From assembly GCA_947570695.1 (NCBI GenBank), contig CANOVB010000004.1, positions 33,092-97,091 of the forward strand: 64,000 nucleotides of DNA, in the 5' to 3' direction. Positions 26,501-33,797 of this stretch are shown here, piece after piece. How positions within the stretch are numbered: the first letter of the stretch is position 1; the number at the start of each line of letters is the position of its first letter. Source of the DNA: an uncultured Clostridium sp. (GTDB lineage: Bacteria > Bacillota > Clostridia > TANB77 > CAG-508). The notes under the pieces were generated by a model, which made no database searches, was not told where the DNA came from, and was given only the letters and a program-made list of their open reading frames with translations. The translations under genes and the position numbers were made by a program.

Positions 26501-27830
26501 ACTTAGTTAAAATTCTATTTTTTTCAGCAGTTGTAATAACTTCTATATCTTTAAGTAAAATATTTTTATTTTCTAAAACTTTATTTATAAGTTCTAAAAT
26601 TCTAAAGTGCATATTTTTAACATAGTCACTTGAATATTTTAGTTTTTTAAAATCATAAGCAACATTTAAAGAACCTTCTTCATCTAAATCAAAAAATTGT
26701 ATGCTCATATCATCAGCAGAATGTTTATTGAAATTCCATCTTGTATTATAGTCATATTCGCATTCATTATTAGCTTTTGTTAACTGATATGAAATAACAA
26801 TATTATAAAGATTTGGAATTGAAGAATCACTTTTACGCATTTCTTCAAGTAATAATTGATATGGATATTTTTGATGTCTTAAAATTGATACAGTATCTTT
26901 TGCAATAGAACTTGCGAACTCAATAAAATCAGTTGTTTCATCAAATTTTATACGAAAAGGTACTATATTTATAAACATTCCCATAATACTTTTTTCTTTA
27001 AAATTTGTCCTATTTAAAATTGGTGTTCCTATTGAAAAGTCTGTTGAATTTATAATTTTTGAAATATAAATTGAATAAATACTCATAAGAAAATTAAATA
27101 CAGTTAATCCATTATTTAAGCAAAATTCTGTAATAGCTTTCATCTTAGTTTTAGAAATAGTAAAATCTAATCTCTCTCCAAGACAAGATAAATCTGAGCC
27201 ATTAATAGTTTTATCAGATGGCAAAGAAGCTGGATTAATGTTATTTTTAAAACAATCCATCCAATATTTTTTATCTTTAACAAATTTTTCACTATTTAGA
27301 TATTCTTTTTGATTTTCCGCATATTCTATATAAGAAAATTTTGTTTCTTCTGCTTCGTCATTTTTTATTATTTTGGAGTAAGCTCCCATTATCTTTCTTG
27401 AGACCAATCCCAATGTCCAACCATCAGAAATAATATGATGTATATTAACTATAAAACCGCCAAAATTATTTTCTAATCTAAAAATTTTTATTTCAAATAA
27501 ATCATTATCAAATATAGAAAAAACTTTTTGACTCATGCTTTTTTCTATATTTTCAATTTCTTCTTTTTCTTTAATATTAACAATTTCTGCATCATAATCT
27601 TTTGCTTCTGCTAAGTATTGTTTTACTTCATTTTTCTCTTGAGTTAAATGTATGCGAAAATTATCATTATCCTGTATAACACTGTTTACAGCTTTTTTTA
27701 AAGCTTCAAAATTAACTTCTTCATTTATTATTGCTGTTCCACAAATATTGTTTACTGGTGTATTTTTGTAAAATCTTTCTGTTAGTAATATTGATTTTTG
27801 TGGATATGTTAAATCAAATAATTTTTTCAT
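23520..27830 (-). CDS. Single-module nonribosomal peptide synthetase (C-A-T-reductase)
   Basis: A 1436-residue NRPS. Condensation domain with HHIISDG at 131-137. Adenylation domain (about 450-960) with YTSGSTGKPKGV near 611, NMYGPTETAVWS, and a lysine near the RGYRIELEEIE region. Carrier domain with GLDSLG (phosphopantetheine Ser near 987). Terminal thioester reductase with TGANGFIG near 1065 and YVHSKFEAEK. The ten pocket residues, read by eye, are D-I-L-Q-M-G-M-V-W-K, very close to the known glycine code. With a starter condensation domain and a reductase, the expected product is an N-acyl-glycine aldehyde or alcohol; this is inferred. No phosphopantetheinyl transferase or tailoring gene is adjacent. 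The two-component pair follows 117 bases downstream. Confidence 0.95.
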   Translation of the reverse strand: MKKLFDLTYPQKSILLTERFYKNTPVNNICGTAIINEEVNFEALKKAVNSVIQDNDNFRIHLTQEKNEVKQYLAEAKDYDAEIVNIKEKEEIENIEKSMSQKVFSIFDNDLFEIKIFRLENNFGGFIVNIHHIISDGWTLGLVSRKIMGAYSKIIKNDEAEETKFSYIEYAENQKEYLNSEKFVKDKKYWMDCFKNNINPASLPSDKTINGSDLSCLGERLDFTISKTKMKAITEFCLNNGLTVFNFLMSIYSIYISKIINSTDFSIGTPILNRTNFKEKSIMGMFINIVPFRIKFDETTDFIEFASSIAKDTVSILRHQKYPYQLLLEEMRKSDSSIPNLYNIVISYQLTKANNECEYDYNTRWNFNKHSADDMSIQFFDLDEEGSLNVAYDFKKLKYSSDYVKNMHFRILELINKVLENKNILLKDIEVITTAEKNRILTKFNDTFIKYDKNKNVIKYFKEMVKKFPEKTAVICNNQKFTYKELDEKSDCLAMHLKNNGALPKNIIGLCVNRSLEMAVGLLAILKINATYLPIDPDYPKDRIEYMLEDSNAKMLLINEKTKNIIDDKINKIDISLNSEVFDKENISKIQNFEIEKILPEDLIYVIYTSGSTGKPKGVMLKHQNINNFLLGLKNRIDFDKNKVMVSITTICFDIFVLEFWGALTSGMTLVLANEKEQNNGTYLNKLCLENKVDMIQTTPSRFKIFLENSDNKFIENMTDIMVGGESVPKSLVDKLFSITKANLFNMYGPTETAVWSTIKCIKPKENITIGTPIANTKCYILDKDKKLLPSFIPGELYIGGDGVSNGYLNREELTNEKFVESPFEKGTLIYNTNDLAYFTEKGEIVHLGRTDFQVKIRGYRIELEEIENKINKIPEIKNSVVISDKNQRYLICYYISEEEINSNEIANILLKDLPNYMIPSVFCRLDKFPLTPNGKLDRKKLPKTELENSNLEKCKTKTEKLLFKIISKILKTEEIDINAPFITIGLDSLGIIEVQTALLSYNYVLNTQDFYRFNTIKQLAENIDNNIFIYQEQDAQIPVKFKHKFDELLLAKKATNNDILGNVFLTGANGFIGIHILHELLKNTDSNIYCLVRGKTKKASEERLIDIYKFYFDEDISKLINNKIFVFNGNILKGDLELSKTNLENIVSNTKTVIHTAAKVKHYGDYEEFRKINTEGTKNVAEFAFSNKLRLIHISSISVSGNYLVKQDNRNVEFTENNLYIGQNYIDNVYVHSKFEAEKIILEYMEKGLTAQIHRIGILAGRLSDGVFQNNIEENAFYSRIKSMVTLSCVSEKMLNQKIEFTPVDVCTKAIVSLAKGNIADNKVFHLYNHNFINISDVIEILNSFGSNIKIVSENEFKNRIIEISKSKDSKFLLGIINDLDNSEKATSTINYNFSVNIKSEYTQKYLKLLKCEWNETNKNYIRKLINYMKKVNFI

Positions 27831-27867
27831 ATTCTACATCCTTCGTATATTATATTATAACAAGTCT

Positions 27868-27895
27868 ATTATATCTTAATAAACTAAAAAAGCAA
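27868..27895 (-). promoter_or_regulatory. Probable promoter of the NRPS gene
   Basis: TTGCTT and TATAAT with a 16-base spacer, 38 bases before the ATG. A second TATAAT-like stretch follows closer to the gene. Confidence 0.5.
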
Positions 27896-28021
27896 GCTTT
27901 TTAATTCATTTGTATAAAATATGTAATATTTGGAAGATCTTTGAATTATTTTTAGGTTTAACTTTATAAAAATAAAGTCAAACTAAATAATATTAACAAT
28001 AATCTAATAGAACTTTTTCTA

Positions 28022-28069
28022 TAAAAAACGATTTGGGGCGGGACTTTATTTATTAGTCCCGCCCCAAAT
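28022..28069 (-). terminator. Very GC-rich terminator after the orphan gene at 28098
   Basis: Stem TTTGGGGCGGGACT / AGTCCCGCCCCAAA followed on the minus strand by CGTTTTTT. It stands out in an AT-rich setting. Confidence 0.92.
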
Positions 28070-28097
28070 TTGTTCTGGCATATCAATAAAAAAACTC

Positions 28098-28472
28098 CTA
28101 CTTAACCCAGAACCTAATGGCATTATAGTATTCCCATGCTATGTCGCGCTCTCTTTGTGCTTCTCTGTACTCATTTTTCTTCATTTTCAGATATGCTTTC
28201 AGCTCGCAGCAGTTCTGCTTTACCCCACTATAATACTCAAAAAATTCAAGGGGTCTAAAGTACTTGTAACTGCTGATAGCACCCTGAATTGCACCTAAGA
28301 CATACCGAACCTTGCTGGTCCGTTTCCATTCTACGTGAAGTTTTTTCTTCAAAGATGCGATTTCTTTCTCAAGCCGTAGCGTTTCTTCCCACGCTAAGCC
28401 AAAAGCATAAAAGGCTTCTTCACAACTTGCACGCAGCTCATCTTGGCTACAATCCTCAAAAAAGTCTGCCAT
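28098..28472 (-). CDS. Orphan coiled-coil protein of higher GC
   Basis: A 124-residue soluble protein, mostly helical, with a probable coiled coil around TLRLEKEIASLKKKLHVEW and a C-terminal Arg/Glu-rich helix (KKNEYREAQRERDIAWEYY). Base composition and codons are clearly more GC-rich than those of the adjacent genes. Like the genes at 6940 and 8016 it forms a closed cassette with its own perfect promoter and strong terminator. GGAGG before ATG. No family recognised; foreign origin inferred. Confidence 0.8.
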   Translation of the reverse strand: MADFFEDCSQDELRASCEEAFYAFGLAWEETLRLEKEIASLKKKLHVEWKRTSKVRYVLGAIQGAISSYKYFRPLEFFEYYSGVKQNCCELKAYLKMKKNEYREAQRERDIAWEYYNAIRFWVK

Positions 28473-28556
28473 GTTTTCTCCTCCTTATACTGCCGTCCTG
28501 TTTATTTCTTACAAAGTTGTTGCTAAGGAAAATCGTACAAAAATTTATACTATATT

Positions 28557-28585
28557 ATTATAGCATCATTATCCTTTTAAGTCAA
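28557..28585 (-). promoter_or_regulatory. Promoter of the 28098 gene
   Basis: TTGACT and TATAAT boxes with a 17-base spacer, about 85 bases before the ATG. Confidence 0.8.
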
Positions 28586-28627
28586 TTTTACGTTAACTAT
28601 AAAATAGTTTTTTATTATTCATATTAA

Positions 28628-28729
28628 TTAAGCATTGCTAGCACTTGTTGGTGCAGTGGCATTATTATCATACCAGTCATCCATCATTGTTCCAAGAAAT
28701 AATTTAGGTGTATTATGCTCCATTTTCAT
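28628..28729 (-). CDS. Short RiPP-type precursor peptide, 33 residues (peptide 1)
   Basis: Starts at ATG 28729 after AAAGGAGAG. The leader-like part reads HNTPKLFLG, matching the family pattern Y-x-x-P-x-L-x-x-G with His for Tyr. The tail has DDWYDNN and then ATAPTSASNA, rich in Ser/Thr/Ala. It is 14 bases downstream of a glycosyltransferase gene, so both are probably on one transcript. It is likely a substrate of the peptide-modifying locus. The function of the final product is unknown. Confidence 0.65.
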   Translation of the reverse strand: MKMEHNTPKLFLGTMMDDWYDNNATAPTSASNA

Positions 28730-28743
28730 ACTCTTTCTCTCCT

Positions 28744-29658
28744 TTATACTATAAAGTTTATATATGCTGTTTTAATCTTTAGTTTTAATTCAATTTTAGA
28801 ATTTTTTAAAATTCTAGGGAAATACTCTTTTAATTTAGATTTCATTAAAAGATATTCTTTTCTCATTTTTTCTTTCTTGCATGTTATTATAAATCCATTT
28901 AATGGCTTTATAAAATACTTTTCTGCATCTTCTATTAAATCTGGATACTTTCTTTCAACAAATTTTAATATTTCCTCTTTATATTCAACATTACTTAAAT
29001 ATTCTTGTGTAAATTTTCTATGTGAAATACTGCCATTTCTTTGAACATAATAATATCCTGCTTTGTTTATATGGCTTATTTTATCCGTTTTGTCAAATAA
29101 TTTGTACAAAGTTGCTGAATCTTCATTTATTTTTCCTACTGGAAATTTTATATCTTCAAATAATTTCTTTTTAAACAAAATATTACAAACTGTAGTACAA
29201 ATTTCATTTATAAACATTTTTCTCAAAATTTCTTTTGAATCTACAACATAATTTTTGTCTGAATATAATGTTTTCTGTTCAAAATAAAGTTCTCTTACTA
29301 ATCCTCCCATAGAAATATCTGTATTATTTTCTAATAGACTAAAATATAAGTTATCAATTATATCGAAATCAATATAATCATCACCATCAATAAAATACAA
29401 AATTTCTCCTGTTGAATTTTCTATTCCAACATTTCTTGCATCACTTAGTCCACCATTTTCTTTATGTATTACTTTTATTCTTCCATCTTTTTCTTTCCAT
29501 TTGTCGCAAATTTTTCCAGATTCATCTGTGGAGCCATCATCAATTAAAATTATTTCTAAATTTTCATAGCTTTGATTTACTATTGATTCAATACATTTGT
29601 TTAAGTATTTCTCAATATCATATATTGGTACTATTACACTTATTAGTTCTTTCTTCAA
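28744..29658 (-). CDS. Family 2 glycosyltransferase (array member 1, leftmost)
   Basis: 304 residues. N-terminal GT-A fold with ISVIVPIYDIEKYL, the UDP-binding DDGSTDESG, HKENGGLSDARNVGI and the metal-binding acidic motif FIDGDDYID near 91. NEDSATLYKLFD near 180 holds the presumed base. The C-terminus is basic and amphipathic (KNSKIELKLKIKTAYINFIV), suggesting membrane association. Such enzymes move a sugar from a nucleotide donor. The neighbouring peptide genes (28628 and 29681) suggest the peptide may be the acceptor; a cell-surface glycan is the conventional alternative. Confidence 0.9.
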   Translation of the reverse strand: MKKELISVIVPIYDIEKYLNKCIESIVNQSYENLEIILIDDGSTDESGKICDKWKEKDGRIKVIHKENGGLSDARNVGIENSTGEILYFIDGDDYIDFDIIDNLYFSLLENNTDISMGGLVRELYFEQKTLYSDKNYVVDSKEILRKMFINEICTTVCNILFKKKLFEDIKFPVGKINEDSATLYKLFDKTDKISHINKAGYYYVQRNGSISHRKFTQEYLSNVEYKEEILKFVERKYPDLIEDAEKYFIKPLNGFIITCKKEKMRKEYLLMKSKLKEYFPRILKNSKIELKLKIKTAYINFIV

Positions 29659-29680
29659 AAAATTAACCTCTTTTCATTTC

Positions 29681-29772
29681 TTAAGCAGCTAGTAGAGCAA
29701 TAGTCCCACCTGCTGTCAAAACTTCATATAACGTCGTTCCTAATATGTTAAATCTGGCACTTTATATTCCAA
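29681..29772 (-). pseudogene. Frameshifted precursor peptide (peptide 2)
   Basis: After AAGGAGG a TTG at 29772 opens LEYKVPDLTY and then a stop. A 2-base shift restores LGTTLYEVLTAGGTIALLAA, ending at 29681. The two halves together fit the family pattern (YKVPDL, then LG). It is therefore read as a broken precursor gene, 22 bases upstream of the glycosyltransferase at 29658. The tail is unusually hydrophobic. Confidence 0.6.
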
Positions 29773-29874
29773 ATTTTCCTCCTTATTAATTATATTTATC
29801 TATTCTTTAGTAGTTTTATTTATTAATTCATATTTTAGTTTAAAAATTTTCACATGCATCATAAAATAAAACCA

Positions 29875-29979
29875 TTACGCAACATTAGGAGATGTACCTG
29901 TTTGCCAATCAGAAATATTTTTTTCTGTTAGTATCACTCCAAGTTTTAAATCTGGAATAGTATAATTTAATTCTTCCAT
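29875..29979 (-). CDS. Short RiPP-type precursor peptide, 34 residues (peptide 3)
   Basis: ATG at 29979 after AAAGGAGGG. The leader YTIPDLKLG fits Y-x-x-P-x-L-x-x-G exactly. The tail is VILTEKNISDWQTGTSPNVA, with Trp 11 residues after the Gly and a Ser/Thr-rich end. The reading frame is open upstream into peptide 4 with no stop between them, so a fused product is also possible. Confidence 0.75.
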   Translation of the reverse strand: MEELNYTIPDLKLGVILTEKNISDWQTGTSPNVA

Positions 29980-30111
29980 ATAATCTTTCCCTCCTTTATT
30001 TTTTATAGTATTAACCCCATAATAAGAACTATCTGATAACCAAGCAAAAGCATCTTTTTCTGCTACTATCATTCCGATTTGTAAATCATGAATGACATAT
30101 CTTTTTAAATT
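29980..30111 (-). pseudogene. Degenerate precursor peptide lacking a start (peptide 4)
   Basis: The frame reads KRYVIHDLQIGMIVAEKD, then AFAWLSDSSYYGV, a clear family member with Pro replaced by His. There is no ATG, GTG or TTG before the leader; the first ATG (30072) is inside it. There is no stop before peptide 3. Either it is decayed or the two are made as one protein from a non-standard start. A family-type promoter lies upstream (30191-30218). Confidence 0.55.
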
Positions 30112-30124
30112 CTTTTTTCTATAT

Positions 30125-30440
30125 TATTTCACATTCCTTTTCATATATTATTAAATTAGTATTTTTATTAATATATTTTGTTATATATCTATTATAAATT
30201 TGCACTTTATTTTTGCAACACTTTTAGCGCATATTTTATAATTGTTACAAAAATTTAATATTCAACTTTTATAATACTAATGCATTTTTGCTACGTTTTA
30301 CAAAGTAAAAATTTGGTGTACAAAATTTAGTAAAACTTTTATATAACAGAAAAATGTAACTTTCTCATTATATAAATAAAAATAAGTCTTTATTAAACAA
30401 TTATAGAAAAAAATTGTTTAATAAAGACTTATTTACAATA
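30125..30440 (-). repeat. Repeated intergenic block, copy A
   Basis: About 300 bases that match copy B (30740-31010) along nearly their whole length, and copy C (38370-38530) in part. It contains a promoter (TTGCAA at 30213-30218, TATAAT at 30191-30196, 16-base spacer), a 22-bp perfect hairpin at 30381-30433, and conserved GTACAAAATTTAGT and AACAGAAAAATGTA stretches. It drives the peptide 4/3 unit. Confidence 0.75.
30381..30433. terminator. Long hairpin ending the peptide 5 unit
   Basis: Two 22-base arms (AATAAGTCTTTATTAAACAA... and its complement) pair perfectly and are followed by T-rich sequence on the minus strand. The matching hairpin in copy B (30963-31010) has several mismatches. Confidence 0.75.
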
Positions 30441-30444
30441 TTTT

Positions 30445-30530
30445 TAGAGTAGATAATACCTACTCTTTTTTCTTCTTTTAAATTTCTACTTGTGTGTGTG
30501 TGTGTGTGTGTGTGTGTACTCTCGCAATGG
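30445..30530. repeat. (TG)n-containing element, copy 1
   Basis: A hairpin AGAGTAG.../...CTACTCT followed by TTTTTTCTTCTTTT, then a 27-base TG tract (30491-30517), then ACTCTCGCAA. The same order and the same TG length recur at 42790-42880. A decayed copy without the tract lies at 31015-31077. Confidence 0.8.
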
Positions 30531-30637
30531 TTTTAGGTTTATACATAATTTATTTTCCTTTTTTTCTTTATACATATATTTTTATCCTTTATTAGCAAAA
30601 AAGTCAATAGTTATAAAATTAATTTTTATACTACCAT

Positions 30638-30724
30638 TTAGCCAGTGGAAAGACTCCATTTTTCTGGCATTTCCTTTATAATTAATCCTGTTTCTAAATC
30701 TGGTACAATATATTCAGGTTTCAT
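30638..30724 (-). CDS. Short RiPP-type precursor peptide, 28 residues (peptide 5)
   Basis: ATG at 30724 after TAGGAGGTG. The leader YIVPDLETG is a perfect match to Y-x-x-P-x-L-x-x-G. The tail LIIKEMPEKWSLSTG has Trp 10 residues after the Gly and a WSxSTG end shared with peptide 6. The promoter at 30771-30799 is 47 bases upstream. It is a monocistronic unit in front of a hairpin. Confidence 0.78.
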   Translation of the reverse strand: MKPEYIVPDLETGLIIKEMPEKWSLSTG

Positions 30725-30739
30725 TTCGTATTCACCTCC

Positions 30740-31075
30740 TATTTTTCCTCATTTATTTTGTTATATATCTATTATAAACTTTGCACTTTATTTTTGCAAC
30801 ACTTTTAGCATATATTTTATAATTGTTACAAAAACTTAATAATCTATATTTATAACACCAATGCATTTTTGCCATATTTTACAAAATAAAAAAATTGTGT
30901 ATAAAATTTAGTGAAACTTTATATAACAGAAAAATGTAGCTTTCCTATTATATAAATAAAATTAAGTCTTCATTAAACAATTCCTTCTATAATCGTTTAA
31001 TAAAGACTTATTCTCAACATTTTTAGATTAAATATCATATATTCTTTTTTCTTTTAAAATCCTAATTATGTATAC
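30740..31075 (-). repeat. Repeated intergenic block, copy B
   Basis: Near-duplicate of copy A, lying between peptide 5 and the stop of the glycosyltransferase at 31078. It holds the peptide 5 promoter, an imperfect hairpin at 30963-31010 and a decayed version of the TG element. Confidence 0.75.
30771..30799 (-). promoter_or_regulatory. Peptide 5 promoter with TTGCA-TGCAA operator-like motif
   Basis: TTGCAA (30794-30799) and TATAAT (30771-30776) with a 17-base spacer. The -35 overlaps an inverted repeat TTGCA-N9-TGCAA. Related promoters stand before peptides 4, 6 and 7. Confidence 0.75.
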
Positions 31076-31077
31076 TT

Positions 31078-32025
31078 TCATAATAGTATCTTTCTTGTAT
31101 AAAATCTACTAAATCCTAAATATGCAATAAAAATAGCTTTTATTTTAATTTTTAATTTTATTTCTTTGTTTTTTAAAAATCTAGGTATATATTGTTTTAG
31201 TTTTGCTTTATAAAATTTATATTCTTTTTTTAATTTCTTTTTATAAGTTGCTATTACACACCAATTTAATGATACTACTAAAAACTTTTCTGCATCTTTC
31301 ACTAATCTAGGATATTTCTTTTCTACAAACCCTAAAAGCTCTTCTTTAAAATCTGCTACTGATGTTTGTTCTAATTTAAATTTAGTATGCATTATAGAGC
31401 CATTTCTTTGTACATAATTATATTTAGCCTCATCTAGGTGAACTATTCTATCAGCTTTATCAAATAACTTATATGTTATTGCCAAATCTTCATTAATTTT
31501 TCCAGACGGAAACTCTATTCCATCAAATATTTCTTTTGTATAAAGTTTTCCCCATACTGCTATATATATATCATCATTTCTAATTAATCTTTTTATTGCT
31601 TCTTCTGAGTCTGCTATATATCTTTCATTTGCTCTTAATTTATTTTTTCCTGAATAATCCTCATACATATATCCCCCCAATGAAATTTGAGCATTATTTT
31701 CTATTAAAGCTTTATATAAACTTTCTATTAAATCTGATTCTATGTAGTCATCAGCGTCTACAAAAGTTAAGTAATTAGCTTTAGCGTTTTTAATTCCTAC
31801 ATTTCTAGCATCTGCAGGCCCTTCATTAGTCTTATGTATAACTTTAATTCTATTATCCTTTTCTTTCCATTCATCACAAATTCTAGGTGACTCATCATCT
31901 GAACCATCATCTACTAAAATTATTTCTAAGTTCTTATACGTTTGCCCTGCTATTGTTTGAATACATCTGTTTAAAAACTTATCAATATTATAAACGGGTA
32001 CAATTACACTAATTAGTTCTTCCAA
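31078..32025 (-). CDS. Family 2 glycosyltransferase (array member 2)
   Basis: 315 residues with ISVIVPVYNIDKFL, DDGSDDESPRICDEWKEKD, a variant HKTNEGPADARNVGI, FVDADDYIES and INEDLAITYKLFDKADRI. The C-terminus is basic and hydrophobic and ends FSRFYTRKILL. It has its own promoter (TTGAAA 32082-32087, TATTAT 32059-32064, spacer 17) upstream, which resembles the one before the 38330 gene. Donor and acceptor unknown. Confidence 0.9.
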   Translation of the reverse strand: MEELISVIVPVYNIDKFLNRCIQTIAGQTYKNLEIILVDDGSDDESPRICDEWKEKDNRIKVIHKTNEGPADARNVGIKNAKANYLTFVDADDYIESDLIESLYKALIENNAQISLGGYMYEDYSGKNKLRANERYIADSEEAIKRLIRNDDIYIAVWGKLYTKEIFDGIEFPSGKINEDLAITYKLFDKADRIVHLDEAKYNYVQRNGSIMHTKFKLEQTSVADFKEELLGFVEKKYPRLVKDAEKFLVVSLNWCVIATYKKKLKKEYKFYKAKLKQYIPRFLKNKEIKLKIKIKAIFIAYLGFSRFYTRKILL

Positions 32026-32101
32026 TTTATAAACTCCTTTGTGTTATTCATCCTTTATATAATATCTAATTTTTTAATTTGTTTCAATAGCAACTTACTT
32101 T

Positions 32102-33038
32102 TTATTTTTTATAATATAAACTGCCTCCTAAATATGCGATTAAGAAGCATTTTATTTTTATATTAAATTTCATTTTAGAATTTTTTAAAACTCTTGGTAA
32201 AAATTCTTTTAATTTTTCTAGTAATTTATTATAATTACTAACATATTTATTTTTTCTACAAAATATAATATTATTGTTTAAATATTCTATAAAAATTACT
32301 TCTGATTCTTCTAATATATTTGGATATTTTTCTTCTATAAATTTCATAATTTCTTTTACAAATTCCACTACTACTAATTTTTCCTCTGCATAGTCACTAT
32401 GGGAAGAACTATTATTTCTCTGTATATAATGATATCCTGCTCTATTTATATGGCATATCCTTTTTGATTTATCAAGTAACTTATATAGAGTTCCTATATC
32501 TTCATGCATTTTTCCGAATAGGTAGTTTTATTGTTTCAAATAATTCTTTTTTGTATAATTTATCACAAAGTGATAAACTAATATCTTCATGTAAAAATAA
32601 ACGTCTTAAAGCTTCTTCTGAATTTGCAACATAGTTTTCTTCAGCAAATTTTGATTTTTTTCCAGCATATGTCTCAACTATAAATCCACCAGATGAAATT
32701 TCTGAATTTGTTTCTATTAGTCTTTTATATAACGCTTCTATAATATCTAAATCAATATAATCATCACTGTCAATAAAAGCTATATATTTTCCTTTTGCAT
32801 TTTCTATTCCTACATTTCTTGCACTACTTGCTCCTTCATTTTCTTTGTGTATTACTTTTATTCTTTTATCTTTTTCTTTCCATTCATCACATTTTTTATC
32901 AGATCCATCTGTTGAGCCATCATCTACTAATATTATTTCTATATTTTTATATGTTTGATTTACAATCGATTCAACACATTTATCTATATACCTTCTTGTA
33001 TTATAAATCGGTACAATTATACTAATAATGTCCTCCAT
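32102..33038 (-). pseudogene. Frameshifted family 2 glycosyltransferase (array member 3)
   Basis: An N-terminal half (178 residues from 33038) ends at LPIRKNA and stops. The C-terminal half continues in another frame with MHEDIGTLYKLLDKSKRI. In all paralogs the two are joined as FPxGKMNED. A single-base shift near GGAAAAATG (about 32505-32515) explains the break. Motifs in both halves are otherwise intact, so the damage looks recent, or could be slippage at the A run. Peptide 6 is 38 bases upstream. Confidence 0.8.
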
Positions 33039-33076
33039 ATGTATTCCTTCAAATTTGATTTTAAGAATAATAAAAT

Positions 33077-33169
33077 TTAAGTCCCTGTACTTTCACTCCA
33101 ATTAGCTAAAATATCTTTTTCTATTATTCCCATTTCTAAATCTAGCTTAATATATTTTGTTGCTTCCAT
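33077..33169 (-). CDS. Short RiPP-type precursor peptide, 30 residues (peptide 6)
   Basis: ATG at 33169 with AAGGAAG upstream. The leader YIKLDLEMG fits the family, with Leu in place of Pro. The tail IIEKDILANWSESTGT has Trp 10 residues after the Gly and the same WSxSTG end as peptide 5. The promoter is at 33237-33265. The adjacent downstream gene is the frameshifted glycosyltransferase. Confidence 0.75.
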   Translation of the reverse strand: MEATKYIKLDLEMGIIEKDILANWSESTGT

Positions 33170-33199
33170 TTAACACATCTTCCTTTTTATCTACATCTA

Positions 33200-33446
33200 T
33201 TATGCTGTAGCATTTTTACTATGCCTATCCATAGTTATTATAAACATCACACTTCGTTTTTGCAATGTGTTTTGCACTTTTTGTTCTTTAGCTTTATCGT
33301 ATTCTCCCCAGATAAATGAAATATCTATTAATTTAATTATATTTGCATCTATAGAATTATTTTTTCCTATAAACTCTATTTCATACTCATTTATTCCTAA
33401 TAATTTATTAGTTTTTTCTTTTTGTCCCTAAGCTAATTGCTCTTTG
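33200..33446 (-). pseudogene. Chimeric gene remnant between peptides 6 and 7
   Basis: Bases 33446-33408 read QRAISLGTKRKN and match the glycosyltransferase motif IQRATSLGHRKF of the gene at 33798. From 33427 a different frame stays open to 33200 with coding-like text (KLLGINEYEIEFIGKNNS, then KLIDISFIWGEYDKAKEQK) that resembles no glycosyltransferase. I do not recognise that protein. The peptide 6 promoter lies inside this remnant. It marks past recombination in the array. Confidence 0.5.
33237..33265 (-). promoter_or_regulatory. Peptide 6 promoter
   Basis: TTGCAA (33260-33265) and TATAAT (33237-33242), spacer 17, with the family AAAACGAAGTGTGA stretch in the spacer. Confidence 0.7.
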
Positions 33447-33458
33447 TATCAGATGATA

Positions 33459-33563
33459 TTAGATATCATAAGCCAAAAATTTTCCCTCTGGGTTATTTAA
33501 TAATACTCCTAAATTCATATCTGGAGATTCATACTTTATAGTGCTTTTCTCTGCATTATTCAT
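33459..33563 (-). CDS. Short RiPP-type precursor peptide, 34 residues (peptide 7)
   Basis: ATG at 33563 after TAGGAGG. The leader YESPDMNLG fits the family with Met for Leu. The tail VLLNNPEGKFLAYDI has Phe 10 residues after the Gly instead of Trp and ends in aromatic and acidic residues. Own promoter at 33606-33634. Confidence 0.7.
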   Translation of the reverse strand: MNNAEKSTIKYESPDMNLGVLLNNPEGKFLAYDI

Positions 33564-33605
33564 AATATTTCCTCCTAAAATAAATTAATTGCTTTCTTCA
33601 TAAAA

Positions 33606-33634
33606 ATTATACAATATGCACTTTATTTTTGCAA
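33606..33634 (-). promoter_or_regulatory. Peptide 7 promoter
   Basis: TTGCAA (33629-33634) and TATAAT (33606-33611), spacer 17, with the shared AAATAAAGTGCA stretch. Confidence 0.72.
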
Positions 33635-33721
33635 TATTTTTATATTTATTCACTAAAAACTTATATATTAATTCCAATATCGAATATAATTTTCTACTTT
33701 GTTTGTCAATCTTTACATTTT

Positions 33722-33754
33722 AAAAAGCATTTGCTAAAATGCAAATGCTTTTTT
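33722..33754. terminator. Bidirectional terminator after array member 4
   Basis: Stem AAAAAGCATTTGC / GCAAATGCTTTTT with T runs on both sides. It ends the five-gene unit that begins at 38330. Confidence 0.85.
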
Positions 33755-33797
33755 ACTATAACATTAATATAAGTATTTATACAATTTTAATTTTGCA

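Noticed and set aside
30490-30681. Plus-strand frame translating the TG tract (Cys-Val repeats).
   Set aside because: It is an artefact of the dinucleotide repeat, with no ribosome site and antisense to peptide 5.
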